Of a stretch of 64,000 nucleotides of DNA, positions 9,332-17,707 are shown piece after piece. The notes beneath the pieces were generated by a model. The model made no database searches. It had not been told where the DNA came from and worked only from the letters and a program-made list of their open reading frames with translations. A program made the position numbers and the translations under genes. Origin of the DNA: Agrobacterium tumefaciens (GTDB taxonomy: Bacteria > Pseudomonadota > Alphaproteobacteria > Rhizobiales > Rhizobiaceae); contig NZ_JXQV01000009.1 of assembly GCF_000834635.1 (NCBI RefSeq), positions 310,001-374,000 on the forward strand. The letters are read 5' to 3'. Numbering within the stretch: the stretch's first letter is position 1; every line of letters begins with the position of its first letter.

Positions 9332-10105
9332 ATGCTCGATATTTTAACCGCAGCCACCTTGATGGCTGGCAGAGAGATCATGGCGGTCCATGCCGCCGGT
9401 CCGCACGTCACCTACAAGAACGACTGTTCCCCCGTGACCGAAGCCGATCAACGGGCAGAAGACATTATCCTTGATGCACTGGCACAGCACTTTCCCGATA
9501 TTCCCGTGATTGCAGAAGAGGCGGCGGCCCACGGCATTGTGCCGCAAACACGAAACGAGTTTTTCCTTGTCGATCCGCTGGATGGCACCAAGGAGTTTAT
9601 CTCCGGCAAGCAGGATTTTACCGTCAACATAGCGTTGGTGCGTGACGGCACACCGGTTCTGGGCGTCGTCTATGCACCGGCACTCAAGGTCCTTTGGACA
9701 GGAGACGGTGAGACGGCCTGCAAGGTCCATGTCTCGGATGCGTTTGAAGAGATGGATGTGCGCAGGGTTCGCTGCCGCGCCAAGCCGACAATCCCCATTG
9801 CCGTCATCAGCCGTTCGCACTGCACGCCGAAAACCGAAGCCTTTGTGGCCGAGCATGGCTTGATCGACAGCATATCCATTGGCTCCTCGCTGAAATTCTG
9901 CATGCTGGCCGAGGGCGCTGCCGATGTGTATCCGCGCTTCAGCCGCACCATGATGTGGGATACCGCCGCTGGCGATGCCGTATTACGGGCTGCCGGTGGC
10001 ATCACGCTGGATATGGCCGGTCTTCCCCTGCGCTATGAGATTACCGACGGAACCGAAGACGCGCTTGCCAACCCGGATTTCATTGCCTGGGGTGCAATGC
10101 CCTGA
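9332..10105 (+). CDS. cysQ: 3'(2'),5'-bisphosphate nucleotidase CysQ
   Basis: This 257-residue inositol-monophosphatase-fold enzyme hydrolyses 3'-phosphoadenosine 5'-phosphate to AMP, removing an inhibitory by-product of sulfate assimilation. The metal-binding motifs are present: the glutamates in IAEEAAAH, DPLDGTKEFISG with the two catalytic Asp, and the C-terminal WDTAAGDAVLRAAGG. The length matches the family. The start has AGGGGACT upstream. It is transcribed alone; the next gene begins 99 bases later. Confidence 0.92.
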   Translation: MLDILTAATLMAGREIMAVHAAGPHVTYKNDCSPVTEADQRAEDIILDALAQHFPDIPVIAEEAAAHGIVPQTRNEFFLVDPLDGTKEFISGKQDFTVNIALVRDGTPVLGVVYAPALKVLWTGDGETACKVHVSDAFEEMDVRRVRCRAKPTIPIAVISRSHCTPKTEAFVAEHGLIDSISIGSSLKFCMLAEGAADVYPRFSRTMMWDTAAGDAVLRAAGGITLDMAGLPLRYEITDGTEDALANPDFIAWGAMP

Positions 10106-10204
10106 GGGCTGCGGCACGGTTCACCTTCATCAAAAATATTTTCGTTTTTTTCTCAATGGCACCTTCCACGACTGCACAATCTCGCTCGCAACGGAGATTG
10201 AGCC

Positions 10205-11245
10205 ATGACAGAACAGACAACGAGACTTGAACTGCCTTATATTCTGCCTTCCCAGGCGCAGAAGCACGTCACCCACAATGAGGCCCTGCAAAGGCTCGAT
10301 GCCATCACGCAACTGGTCATCCGCACCGAAGCGGCAGAACCGCCGCCAACGCCTGCGGAAGGCGACTGCTTTCTCATATCCCCCTCTCCCACAGGCGAAT
10401 GGGCAGGCAAGGCAGGAAAGCTGGCTTTCCGGCAGGATGGTGCGTGGATCTATGTCACCCCGCAAGACGGTTGGCGCGCATGGTTTCTGGAGACCATGCG
10501 CTTCAAGGCCTTGCAGAACGGTGCATGGCAGGCGATTGCGCTGCCAACTATCGCCAGCTTTGAGCAATTGGGGGTGAATGCGAGTGCTGACGACACAAAC
10601 CGGCTGGCCGTGGCGGCAGCAGCGACGCTCTTCACCAATGCGTCGTCGGGCGGTGGGCACCAGATAAAGGTCAACAAGGCAACGGCGGCTGACACGGCTT
10701 CATTGCTGTTTCAGTCCAACTGGAGCGGCAGGGCCGAAATGGGACTGGCTGGAAATGACAGTTTCACCATCAAAACCTCCGCAGATGGCGCGACATGGAC
10801 GACCGCGCTTTCCGTTTCTGGCGCTGGCCACGTTTCCATGCCCGCAAGACCGCTGGTGCGCGCCGGGCGAGCAAGCGGCAATATTTCCCATGCGGCAGGC
10901 TCAGTCTCGGGCTTCACAACCCTTGGCATCCAGCAGGGAGGCTTTGCGCTTGGCAATGTCGTGGTTGATACGCTGAAAGAAGTTCGGGTTCCCGTCACCG
11001 GCATCTACGCGCTGACACTGTCACTCGCTGTCGTCTCATCCTCTGGCCACACAGTCACCGTCAGGATCAACGGTACGGCAAGTTCTTTTGCGCTGAACGG
11101 GACGACCTCCGCCGCAGAAAGCCTGCAATCGGCCACCTTCCTCGTTTCACTCACCGTAAATGACCGCTTGTCGCTCGCTCACAGCGGCACATGCCAACTG
11201 GCCTATGGGGTGGGAAAGACTGAAATGAGCTTGGCTATGCTCTGA
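10205..11245 (+). CDS. DUF2793 domain protein, phage-tail-like
   Basis: This 346-residue protein begins with a DUF2793 domain (about residues 8-95; motifs LPYILPSQAQKHVTHNEAL and GDCFLISP), which is typically found in tail or host-contact proteins of phages and gene transfer agents. The C-terminal half (about 215-346) is Ser/Thr/Val-rich with a beta-sandwich character resembling C1q-like or tail-fibre tips. GGAG precedes the ATG. No other phage genes surround it, so it is either a domesticated remnant or an isolated cargo gene. The function is not known. Confidence 0.8.
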   Translation: MTEQTTRLELPYILPSQAQKHVTHNEALQRLDAITQLVIRTEAAEPPPTPAEGDCFLISPSPTGEWAGKAGKLAFRQDGAWIYVTPQDGWRAWFLETMRFKALQNGAWQAIALPTIASFEQLGVNASADDTNRLAVAAAATLFTNASSGGGHQIKVNKATAADTASLLFQSNWSGRAEMGLAGNDSFTIKTSADGATWTTALSVSGAGHVSMPARPLVRAGRASGNISHAAGSVSGFTTLGIQQGGFALGNVVVDTLKEVRVPVTGIYALTLSLAVVSSSGHTVTVRINGTASSFALNGTTSAAESLQSATFLVSLTVNDRLSLAHSGTCQLAYGVGKTEMSLAML

Positions 11246-11575
11246 CGCATTTCCCAACACCTGCCGCCGGCTCAAGGTCGGGGGCAGGTGAACCTGCCCA
11301 TGAGCGTCTGGACCCGGCCTTCCAAGACGCGACATCACGGGATTCACGCCAAAATACTTATATTATAAATTCCTCACGAAATGAGATTCATAAAAAATGG
11401 CAGAAAAAGCGACAAAATGAATTTTTCTTTTGGGCGCAAGAATCCAGCAAAGCTCGAACAAATCAGGCGAAACCATTCAAATTCTTAACAAATTCTCTCA
11501 AGCAGCTTAGGTAATTTTTAAAGGTACGGTCCTAAAGTGCATCAAATATGGTCTTGAGTTTGTGTAGAGTGTCCA
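11246..11575 (+). promoter_or_regulatory. Intergenic region upstream of sciP
   Basis: This 330-base region contains a GC-rich inverted repeat (about 11259-11290) just after the DUF2793 gene, then a long AT-rich stretch (11340-11530) that probably carries the sciP promoter. A weak CtrA-like element (TTAA-N7-CTAA on the minus strand, ending near 11508) and one GANTC site near 11439 are present. In Caulobacter, sciP is a CtrA target; here that is only suggested. Confidence 0.4.
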
Positions 11576-11851
11576 ATGACCGAAATGATACGCCCACGAG
11601 TTAAATATGTCATCGGCCCCGATGGCAGCCCTTTGACGATTGCCGACTTGCCCCCCGCGGACACGCGCCGCTGGGTCATCAGGCGAAAAGCAGAGGTTGT
11701 CGCCGCGGTACGAGGAGGACTGTTAAGCCTCGAGGAAGCCTGCGAACGATATACGCTGACAGTAGAGGAATTCCTCTCCTGGCAGTCATCCATCAGTGAC
11801 CACGGCCTTGCAGGTCTGCGCACCACGCGTATCCAGCAATACCGCCACTAG
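11576..11851 (+). CDS. sciP: CtrA inhibitor SciP (DUF1153)
   Basis: This 91-residue helix-turn-helix protein of the DUF1153 family is strongly conserved in alphaproteobacteria. In Caulobacter SciP binds CtrA and blocks recruitment of RNA polymerase at CtrA-activated promoters. Family features are visible: RVKYVIGPDGSPLT at the N-terminus, WVIRRKAEVVAAVRGGLL, and the LSLEEACERYTLTVEEF helix-turn-helix. It lies 1.6 kb from ctrA, with fliJ and a broken GFA-family gene between. A possible terminator follows. Confidence 0.92.
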   Translation: MTEMIRPRVKYVIGPDGSPLTIADLPPADTRRWVIRRKAEVVAAVRGGLLSLEEACERYTLTVEEFLSWQSSISDHGLAGLRTTRIQQYRH

Positions 11852-11891
11852 TTTGCGCCGTCTTCTTTTAGAGGGCGTCATCGACAGGATC

Positions 11892-11944
11892 AAGCGTCAC
11901 CATTCCCTGAAATGAAAGGGAATGCGTGGCGCTGATTTCTTTTG
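11892..11944 (+). terminator. Possible terminator downstream of sciP
   Basis: This long imperfect stem (agcg..cac..attccc / gggaat..gtg..gcgct) has a small loop and is followed by a broken T-run (atttctttt). It lies about 40 bases after sciP. The imperfect pairing keeps confidence moderate. Confidence 0.45.
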
Positions 11945-12004
11945 GAAGCACAGGTTAGCAGAGAGCAATTTCCCGCTCTTGGCGATGTCGGACTTAGACC
12001 TGGC

Positions 12005-12442
12005 TCAGAACCAGACATCTGTCACGGTTCGCCGATCAGACGGCAAATCCTTGTGGCTTTGCAAACCCTCATACCGGATGATCGGAATATCAGCGACGTC
12101 CGCAGGCTCAGCCAGCCGCAAATTCACGGCAACCCTGACGCGCCCGTCCTCCTCCGCTTTCGTTCTGCGCCATGAGACCAGATTGCCGCACGTTGTACAG
12201 AATCTGAACGACAGAACATTCGATTCGCGCTGATAGCCAACGAGCTGTTCATGCGGATCTTTTATTGAAATTCCGTGGCCGTCATAGTCATAAGCCCACA
12301 GAACGCCGTAACGGCGACAGGCGGTACAGTTGCAGATCGTTGCGTCTGAAATCTAGCCGCGAAATTCCCAATTCACCCGCCCACACAGACATGATCCGCG
12401 CGTTATTTTTTGCGCCTTCACCACTCCTGCTAAGTCTTTCAT
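12005..12442 (-). pseudogene. GFA/CENP-V-type zinc protein, interrupted by an in-frame TAG
   Basis: Reading the minus strand from an ATG at 12442 with a strong AGGGAGGT ribosome site gives a 145-codon frame of the GFA (glutathione-dependent formaldehyde-activating, CENP-V) family. It has the zinc ligands GSCLCG, ATICNCTACRR and FRFCTTCGN in order. Codon 30 (12353-12355) is TAG, between RVNWEFRG and ISDATICNC, in otherwise intact frame. The frame then stays open to a TGA at 12005. The total length is normal for the family. It is probably a recent nonsense mutation; a sequencing error or amber readthrough cannot be excluded. The downstream part has no good internal start. Confidence 0.85.
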
Positions 12443-12502
12443 TGGCCGGACCTCCCTTTGTTACAGTTTGTAACCGATCCCTGCCGCCAAATCACGTCGC
12501 AT

Positions 12503-12536
12503 AAAAAAACCGCCCCCGGGGGAGCGGTGATTTTTC
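12503..12536 (-). terminator. Rho-independent terminator
   Basis: The stem accgc-cccc / gggg-gcggt is flanked by A7 on the left and T5 on the right, so on the minus strand it ends in a seven-T run. It is downstream of fliJ on that strand and is a likely fliJ terminator. Confidence 0.7.
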
Positions 12537-12664
12537 GTGTCGTGAAAGACAATTAGCGCCGGACATCCAATGACGTTCCGACGACATAGGCAAACGTCAG
12601 CCATTGAAAGCAGCCTCCTGATCCACTGGCCACCGTCAATGAAGACGTTAATTTCGAAGCCTCC

Positions 12665-13021
12665 TCACGCGCGAGCGCGAATAGCAACGTCTCGTGTTTC
12701 AAGCGCGGTCGCCCGCTCGAATTCAGCCTGGACTTCTTCCAGAACGGCTTCGGCGGCTTCTTCCTGCATCTTCAGTTCGCGGATGGAAACCTGAAGATTA
12801 TCTGCGCGCTGGCGTGCAGCCTTGGCAAAGGTCGGATAGGCGAAATGTGTCGGATCGGTGATTCCTGATTTGCTCTCCTCCAGAGAAATCTGATGGACCA
12901 ATTCCTTGGCCATTCGTTCGAATTCGGACATCATCATCTGCAACTGCTGCAACTGACGACGTTTTTCGTTGACCTGAAATTCCTTCAGGCGAACTAGGCT
13001 GTCACGCGACTTCATACGCAA
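12665..13021 (-). CDS. fliJ: FliJ-like flagellar export chaperone
   Basis: This 118-residue, almost wholly coiled-coil protein (heptads from about residue 5 to 105; Glu, Gln, Arg and Leu rich) has the size and charge pattern of FliJ. FliJ is the general chaperone that links the flagellar ATPase FliI to the export gate. No other flagellar gene is in the window, so the name rests on coiled-coil character and on the known habit of a fliJ-like gene lying divergent from ctrA in Rhizobiales. The 438-base gap to ctrA holds both promoters and CtrA-like boxes, which fits cell-cycle control. Confidence 0.65.
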   Translation of the reverse strand: MRMKSRDSLVRLKEFQVNEKRRQLQQLQMMMSEFERMAKELVHQISLEESKSGITDPTHFAYPTFAKAARQRADNLQVSIRELKMQEEAAEAVLEEVQAEFERATALETRDVAIRARA

Positions 13022-13130
13022 TACTCCGTGGATAGCGAGACCCCGGTAAAAACTGGAACCGACCCTTCACCCAGGCATGTGCCGGAATGATTCTTAAAAG
13101 TTACCCAACGTTAATAAAAAATCGACGCTG

Positions 13131-13146
13131 TTAACCTTTCGTTTAC
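13131..13146 (+). promoter_or_regulatory. CtrA-like box in the fliJ/ctrA promoter region
   Basis: TTAACCTTTCGTTTAC is TTAA-N7-TTTAC, one mismatch from the CtrA consensus TTAA-N7-TTAAC. It lies in the shared fliJ/ctrA promoter region and fits autoregulation of ctrA and CtrA control of fliJ. The motif is seen; binding is inferred. Confidence 0.55.
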
Positions 13147-13225
13147 GGGCATCGTTAATGATAAGGCAGATCATTTAAAGGTCGGTAAACGCCAAGCCCG
13201 AAAAAACACGGGAACGACAATGTAG

Positions 13226-13289
13226 GAGTCGATTGAGTCACTTAACGGGATCTGTTCACGTTATGATTCAATTTTGGTGATGCGGATTC
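13226..13289. promoter_or_regulatory. Cluster of four GANTC methylation sites upstream of ctrA
   Basis: GANTC, the CcrM adenine methyltransferase site, occurs at 13226-13230, 13235-13239, 13265-13269 and 13285-13289. One site per 256 bases is expected by chance. In Caulobacter and related bacteria, methylation state in the ctrA promoter couples its transcription to replication, so this cluster is a plausible replication sensor. Confidence 0.6.
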
Positions 13290-13362
13290 GCGTTGAAAAA
13301 CAGTAGTCTGGAACCAGATTTTAATAAATTCTTCGCACCTTGCCAAAGGTAATTAGAATTTG

Positions 13363-13370
13363 TTAACCAT
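13363..13370 (+). promoter_or_regulatory. CtrA half-site TTAACCAT upstream of ctrA
   Basis: TTAACCAT is the extended half-site described for CtrA in rhizobia. It lies 90 bases before the ctrA start codon, where it could act on a ctrA promoter. Confidence 0.45.
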
Positions 13371-13459
13371 TTGGTGGCAGCCTGCAAATCAGGCAACGAC
13401 TGGATCCGTATCGCGCAAAAGGCAATCATTTACCTTCCGCGGCGGCAAAGGGGATAATT

Positions 13460-14164
13460 ATGCGGGTTCTACTAATCGAAGACGACAGCGCAACAGCTCA
13501 GAGCATTGAGCTGATGCTGAAGTCGGAAAGTTTCAATGTCTATACGACCGATCTTGGAGAGGAAGGTGTAGATCTTGGAAAACTCTACGATTACGACATC
13601 ATTCTGCTCGACCTCAACCTGCCCGACATGTCTGGCTACGAGGTTCTGAGAACGCTTCGCCTGTCCAAGGTAAAGACCCCGATCCTGATTCTGTCAGGCA
13701 TGGCGGGTATTGAAGACAAGGTTCGCGGCCTTGGCTTTGGCGCCGACGACTATATGACGAAGCCTTTCCACAAGGATGAGCTCGTCGCTCGCATTCACGC
13801 TATCGTTCGTCGCTCCAAGGGACATGCCCAGTCGGTCATCTCCACGGGCGAGCTGATCGTCAATCTGGATGCCAAGACTGTTGAAGTCGGCGGCCAGCGC
13901 GTTCACCTGACGGGCAAGGAATACCAGATGCTGGAGCTTCTTTCGCTTCGCAAGGGTACGACGCTCACCAAGGAAATGTTCCTCAACCATCTCTACGGCG
14001 GCATGGATGAGCCTGAACTGAAGATCATCGACGTTTTCATCTGCAAACTGCGCAAGAAGCTGGCAAACGCTGCAGGCGGCGCGAACTACATCGAAACCGT
14101 CTGGGGCCGTGGCTACGTTCTGCGCGAGCCGGATGGCGCGACGGAATATCTCGAAACCGCTTGA
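13460..14164 (+). CDS. ctrA: Cell-cycle master response regulator CtrA
   Basis: This 234-residue OmpR-family regulator controls DNA replication, division and flagellar genes. The receiver has Asp51 in [14 protein letters not shown] and Lys in MTKPF; the C-terminal winged helix (about 125-225) contains [17 protein letters not shown] and the strongly conserved ending [14 protein letters not shown]. It differs from ordinary OmpR regulators by the very conserved CtrA sequence [20 protein letters not shown]. ChpT, which phosphorylates CtrA in the CckA relay, is encoded 0.7 kb downstream, and its inhibitor SciP 1.6 kb upstream. Confidence 0.97.
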   Translation: MRVLLIEDDSATAQSIELMLKSESFNVYTTDLGEEGVDLGKLYDYDIILLDLNLPDMSGYEVLRTLRLSKVKTPILILSGMAGIEDKVRGLGFGADDYMTKPFHKDELVARIHAIVRRSKGHAQSVISTGELIVNLDAKTVEVGGQRVHLTGKEYQMLELLSLRKGTTLTKEMFLNHLYGGMDEPELKIIDVFICKLRKKLANAAGGANYIETVWGRGYVLREPDGATEYLETA

Positions 14165-14187
14165 TTACGCCCGCAGGCATGATCCCT

Positions 14188-14216
14188 GAAAACCGCCCTC
14201 AGAGGCGGTTTTTCTC
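14188..14216 (+). terminator. Rho-independent terminator of ctrA
   Basis: A 9-bp stem (aaaaccgcc / ggcggtttt) with a 6-base loop runs into a T-rich tract 25 bases after the ctrA stop codon. Confidence 0.85.
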
Positions 14217-14263
14217 GTTTTTGGAGTAAGCATTCAGCGCAATTACCTTCGGTGAGTGGAACG

Positions 14264-14778
14264 ATGACTTTGAGAATCAGAGACGCCCTGCCGTCCGACG
14301 CTTCAAGCCTTGCCGCGATTTCCATGGAGGTCTGGATTGGCACCTATCTGCGCCGTGGCGTGAACGCATTCTTTGCCGATTACGCGCTCAGCGAATTCAC
14401 CTCGCAGCGATTCGAAGCAATCCTTGGCAGCGTCAACGACCATCTCGTCGTTTCCGAAAACGAGGATGGCATCGACGGCTTTATAAGGGTTTCCTTTAAG
14501 AGCCCGCGCCTTCCCCAAGCAAGGCACAGACTGAGATCAAGACGCTTTATGTCCAGCCGATGCACCATGGCAAGGGCATAGGGAAGCGCCTTTTGCAGGC
14601 AGCCCTGGCAATATGTGCTTCCAAAGAGATCGAAACCGTGTGGTTGTCGGTCAATTCCGAAAATAGCGCCGCGCTGGAATTTTACAGGGCCAACGGATTT
14701 GTGATGACTGGCCAAACGCACTTTCGCATCGACAATCAGGCCTACCTGAACGCGGTGATGGAGTGCCGGACTAGATAA
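14264..14778 (+). pseudogene. GNAT acetyltransferase with a one-base frameshift
   Basis: The N-terminal half (from ATG 14264, about 80 codons; MTLRIRDALPSDASSLAAIS) and the C-terminal half (to 14778; the acetyl-CoA loop MHHGKGIGKRLLQAAL and the strand VWLSVNSENSAALEFYR) belong to one GNAT protein but lie in different frames. The switch falls near 14505-14517, where a run of four C follows CTT; restoring one C would join SPRL to PSKAQTEIKTLYV in frame. Total length about 172 residues would be normal. Either a real frameshift or a homopolymer sequencing error. Confidence 0.8.
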
Positions 14779-14842
14779 TGTGAAACAGAACAACCGGGCA
14801 GCGCAGGGCCGCCCGGTTCGAATTATCACATGCGCAAGGTAT

Positions 14843-15493
14843 TTAAGCGGCTTCCAGCATGGATGCAGTGAAGACGATACGGTCTTCATGCGCTTCATAG
14901 CCAATTTTCATGCCGGCTTCTTCAGCCATCAGCAGCGTGTAGTAAGGCTGCACGGAATGTGCATCGATCGCCTCTTCTTCTGTACCCTGCGAAATCGCGG
15001 CAAATTTGGCCGGAACGCGCATCATGCGGCCTTTGACGGTAATTTCGAATCGGGCATCGGTTTCCGGGTTTTCCAGAACGATATCGACATTGCCGCCACG
15101 TGGAATGGCGCTGTAGGCCACGAGGAAGAGGTTGAGCAGCATCTTCACGCGGTTCTTCGGGATGATCGCGCGCGGGCCGGTCCAGCTCACCTCGGCCTTC
15201 TTTTCAGCGGCGGCGAAGTCCTTGGCGGCCTTTTCGGCCTCGCCCGTATCGATGGACGCTCCGGCGGAACCGGACGCACCGAATGCCAGTCGTGCGAATT
15301 TGAGGCGGACCGATGCGTTGAGCGCCGAGGTGCGGATCAGGTCCAGCGCATCTTCGTCCGAGCCGCCCTCATCCAGTAGCTCCAGCCCGTTGTTGATTGC
15401 ACCAACAGGCGAAATCACATCATGGCAGACGCGACTGCACAGCAGCGCCGCAAGATCGGGGCCGGACAGCATCAGATTCGGTTTGCTCGTCAT
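14843..15493 (-). CDS. chpT: Histidine phosphotransferase ChpT
   Basis: This 216-residue protein relays phosphate from CckA to CtrA and CpdR. The phospho-accepting His24 lies in the family motif CHDVISPVGAINNGLEL of the dimerisation helices, and the C-terminal half is a degenerate HATPase-like fold (motifs IPKNRVKMLLNLFLVA and QPYYTLLMAEEAG) that does not bind ATP. It is transcribed away from the DUF1134/eipA gene with a CtrA-like box in between, an arrangement also found in Brucella. A GC-rich hairpin at 14792-14818 lies downstream but lacks a T-run. Confidence 0.93.
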   Translation of the reverse strand: MTSKPNLMLSGPDLAALLCSRVCHDVISPVGAINNGLELLDEGGSDEDALDLIRTSALNASVRLKFARLAFGASGSAGASIDTGEAEKAAKDFAAAEKKAEVSWTGPRAIIPKNRVKMLLNLFLVAYSAIPRGGNVDIVLENPETDARFEITVKGRMMRVPAKFAAISQGTEEEAIDAHSVQPYYTLLMAEEAGMKIGYEAHEDRIVFTASMLEAA

Positions 15494-15562
15494 AAAATTT
15501 TCTCCTGCGCAAGGCTGCGCGGACGGTGTGGAAATTATTAAGCCATAATGACACCATATTTG

Positions 15563-15578
15563 GTAAACCGATTGTTAA
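15563..15578 (-). promoter_or_regulatory. CtrA-like box between chpT and eipA
   Basis: On the minus strand TTAACAATCGGTTTAC is TTAA-N7-TTTAC, the same variant found upstream of ctrA. It lies in the divergent chpT/eipA promoter region. Brucella eipA is a known direct CtrA target, which supports the call. Confidence 0.6.
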
Positions 15579-15647
15579 TATCATGGTTTCAAAATGCCAA
15601 ATGTCTTAACAGGGCAAAACGAACGAAACAGACGGACGGAATTGAAG

Positions 15648-16238
15648 ATGCGACTGACCGAACTCCGCACCATCGCACGCCTCGGACTCTTCAGAATTTT
15701 CCTGGCGTTCACGAGCCTTTTCGTGTGTGCCGCGCAAGCCTCTGCCCAAAGCAGCGACCAATATTCCCTACAGGAAATTGTTGACGCCGGACATGGGTTC
15801 TTTGGCGAAACGACGGGCGGACTGGCCAAGGTCGTTGAACGTGCATTCCAGCAATATGGCCTGCCCAATGGTTATATTCTGGGCCAGGAAGGCTCAGGCG
15901 CGTTCGTCGCAGGCCTGACCTATGGCGAAGGCCAGCTCTACACCAAGAATGCCGGTCAGCACCCAGTCTTCTGGCAGGGCCCCTCGCTCGGTCTGGACTA
16001 TGGTGGCCAAGGCACACGCGCCATGATGCTTGTCTATAACCTGCCTGCGGTGAACTCTCTGTACCGCCGTTATGGTGGCGTCAGCGGCTCCGCTTTCATC
16101 GTTGCTGGCGTGGGCATGACCGTGTTGAAAAACAGCGATGTGACCATTGCGCCAATCAGAACCGGTATCGGCGCCCGTCTTGGCATCAATGTCGGCTACC
16201 TGAAACTGACCCCACAGCCGACGTGGAACCCGTTCTGA
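15648..16238 (+). CDS. eipA: DUF1134 periplasmic protein, EipA-like
   Basis: This 196-residue exported protein has a signal peptide of about 34 residues ending ASAQ and a DUF1134 domain (SLQEIVDAGHGFFG, then the glycine-rich GLDYGGQGTRAMMLVYNL and YRRYGGVSGSAFIVAG). The Brucella homologue EipA forms a small beta-barrel in the periplasm and is needed for envelope stress resistance and virulence; its gene is activated by CtrA. ATG 15648 is chosen because it starts directly before the signal peptide; the frame is open further upstream. The gene is divergent from chpT and probably monocistronic. Confidence 0.85.
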   Translation: MRLTELRTIARLGLFRIFLAFTSLFVCAAQASAQSSDQYSLQEIVDAGHGFFGETTGGLAKVVERAFQQYGLPNGYILGQEGSGAFVAGLTYGEGQLYTKNAGQHPVFWQGPSLGLDYGGQGTRAMMLVYNLPAVNSLYRRYGGVSGSAFIVAGVGMTVLKNSDVTIAPIRTGIGARLGINVGYLKLTPQPTWNPF

Positions 16239-16391
16239 GTGGCATGACTCTGCGGCTGGCAGAAATGTCGTCTCACCTGGTATAAGGCCTGACGCAAGAT
16301 TGGCGTGCAAGACATAGCGCCGATGGAATAGACCGGGATATGAACGACCTAGACGGTTTCCGGCACTGTATTTCGTATGGAGACGCGCTGC

Positions 16392-17504
16392 GTGATCGAG
16401 TACTCACTTCTTTTCGGCCTGGGTTTTCTCACCGCCATTCTCCTTGTGTCGCTAATGGCACCCGCGATCCATCGCCGCATCGTCGTCTATACGGAAAAGC
16501 GCCTGCGCGCCACGATGCCAATCAGCCCGCAGGAAGTGCGCGCGCAAAAGGATATGGCCCGCGCTTTATACGCGGCAGAAAACGCCCGCACCCGCCAGGA
16601 ACTGGATGCAGAGCGTGAAAAAGCTCTTTCCCTGAAATTTCGTAATGCTGGTGCGTTGGACGAAGCAGGCAAGCTGCTGAACGAAACCCGTGAGCTGACA
16701 TCCGAGCTGGAACAGATGCGGCTGGAAGCCAGCGATCTGCGCGCCAAAGCGCGTCGGCATGAAGATACGGCAGCCCGGCTGAAATCAGCTTTGAGCGACG
16801 CCGAGGAAACCGCGATTTCCCGCACGCAGGAAATTTCCGGCCTAACCAAGCGCATCAGCGCCATTTCCCGCGAATTTGACGATCTGAAGATCGCCCTGTC
16901 TGCCCGGGATCTGGAAGTTGAACAAGCCAGGCATAAAGCCGCCTCGTGGCGCAATGAGCGGGAAGCGCTGACAAAAGAACTTGATGAAGTGACGTCCAGA
17001 AACCGCGAACTGTCCAGCAATGTTAACCGCGAAAGCCGCAAGGTCGCGCGGCTGGAAGAGCAGCTGGCCCAGGAAGCCGCGCGCCACGCCGATAAGGAAC
17101 TCCTGCTGGAACGCCGCACACAGGAAACTGCAAGGCTGAAGGCCCTCGTGGAAAACACCGCAAAGCCTGCAGCCCTGGAACCAAGTGTGGTTGCCGCAGC
17201 CGCAACCGTCGTGGCAGCAAACACCCAGGCCGCCTCACCCGAGAGGATCGCCCGTGAAATCGAGGATATTCGCAACCAGGGCACGGCTTTGACCGAGCGA
17301 TTACTGAACAGCCGAGGCAGCGGCAATGACGAAGCGATTCGCCGGGAAATCTCGCAGATCGCCGCACGCATGATCGCGCTGACCATGGCCCAGGAAGGCA
17401 GCGCCTCTCCCATCCCATCCATGATCGCTGCTGCATCCAGCCAAACCGGTCGTAAGAACCTGGCAAGCCGCGCCAGCGACCTTGTGGCTCAACAAAACAG
17501 CTGA
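16392..17504 (+). CDS. Membrane-anchored coiled-coil protein, unknown function
   Basis: This approximately 370-residue protein has one N-terminal transmembrane helix (about residues 3-25) and a cytoplasmic coiled coil from about residue 50 to 260, rich in Glu, Arg, Leu and Ala. An Ala-rich linker and a C-terminal helical stretch (IAREIEDIRNQGTALTERLL) follow. Similar proteins occur across the Rhizobiaceae without a name. The GTG at 16392 is preferred because GGAG lies 9 bases upstream; an ATG five codons earlier (16377) is the alternative. A scaffold or envelope-spacing role is possible but unproven. Confidence 0.75.
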   Translation: MIEYSLLFGLGFLTAILLVSLMAPAIHRRIVVYTEKRLRATMPISPQEVRAQKDMARALYAAENARTRQELDAEREKALSLKFRNAGALDEAGKLLNETRELTSELEQMRLEASDLRAKARRHEDTAARLKSALSDAEETAISRTQEISGLTKRISAISREFDDLKIALSARDLEVEQARHKAASWRNEREALTKELDEVTSRNRELSSNVNRESRKVARLEEQLAQEAARHADKELLLERRTQETARLKALVENTAKPAALEPSVVAAAATVVAANTQAASPERIAREIEDIRNQGTALTERLLNSRGSGNDEAIRREISQIAARMIALTMAQEGSASPIPSMIAAASSQTGRKNLASRASDLVAQQNS

Positions 17505-17707
17505 CCGTTTTCATCTCGCGAAGAAAAATCGAGATCGTTCGCATTAAAAATAACAACGGATAAAATTGTAGCTATCTGTTTAAAGCCCCTGAAAAGCCCG
17601 CCCTGTAATGTCGTCATCACTGGCCCAGACGCAAAGCCTCTGGCGCCGACAGAACAAAGCGGACAAGACCGGCACCAAGCTGGCCGACGCAAAAACGGGG
17701 TATGACA

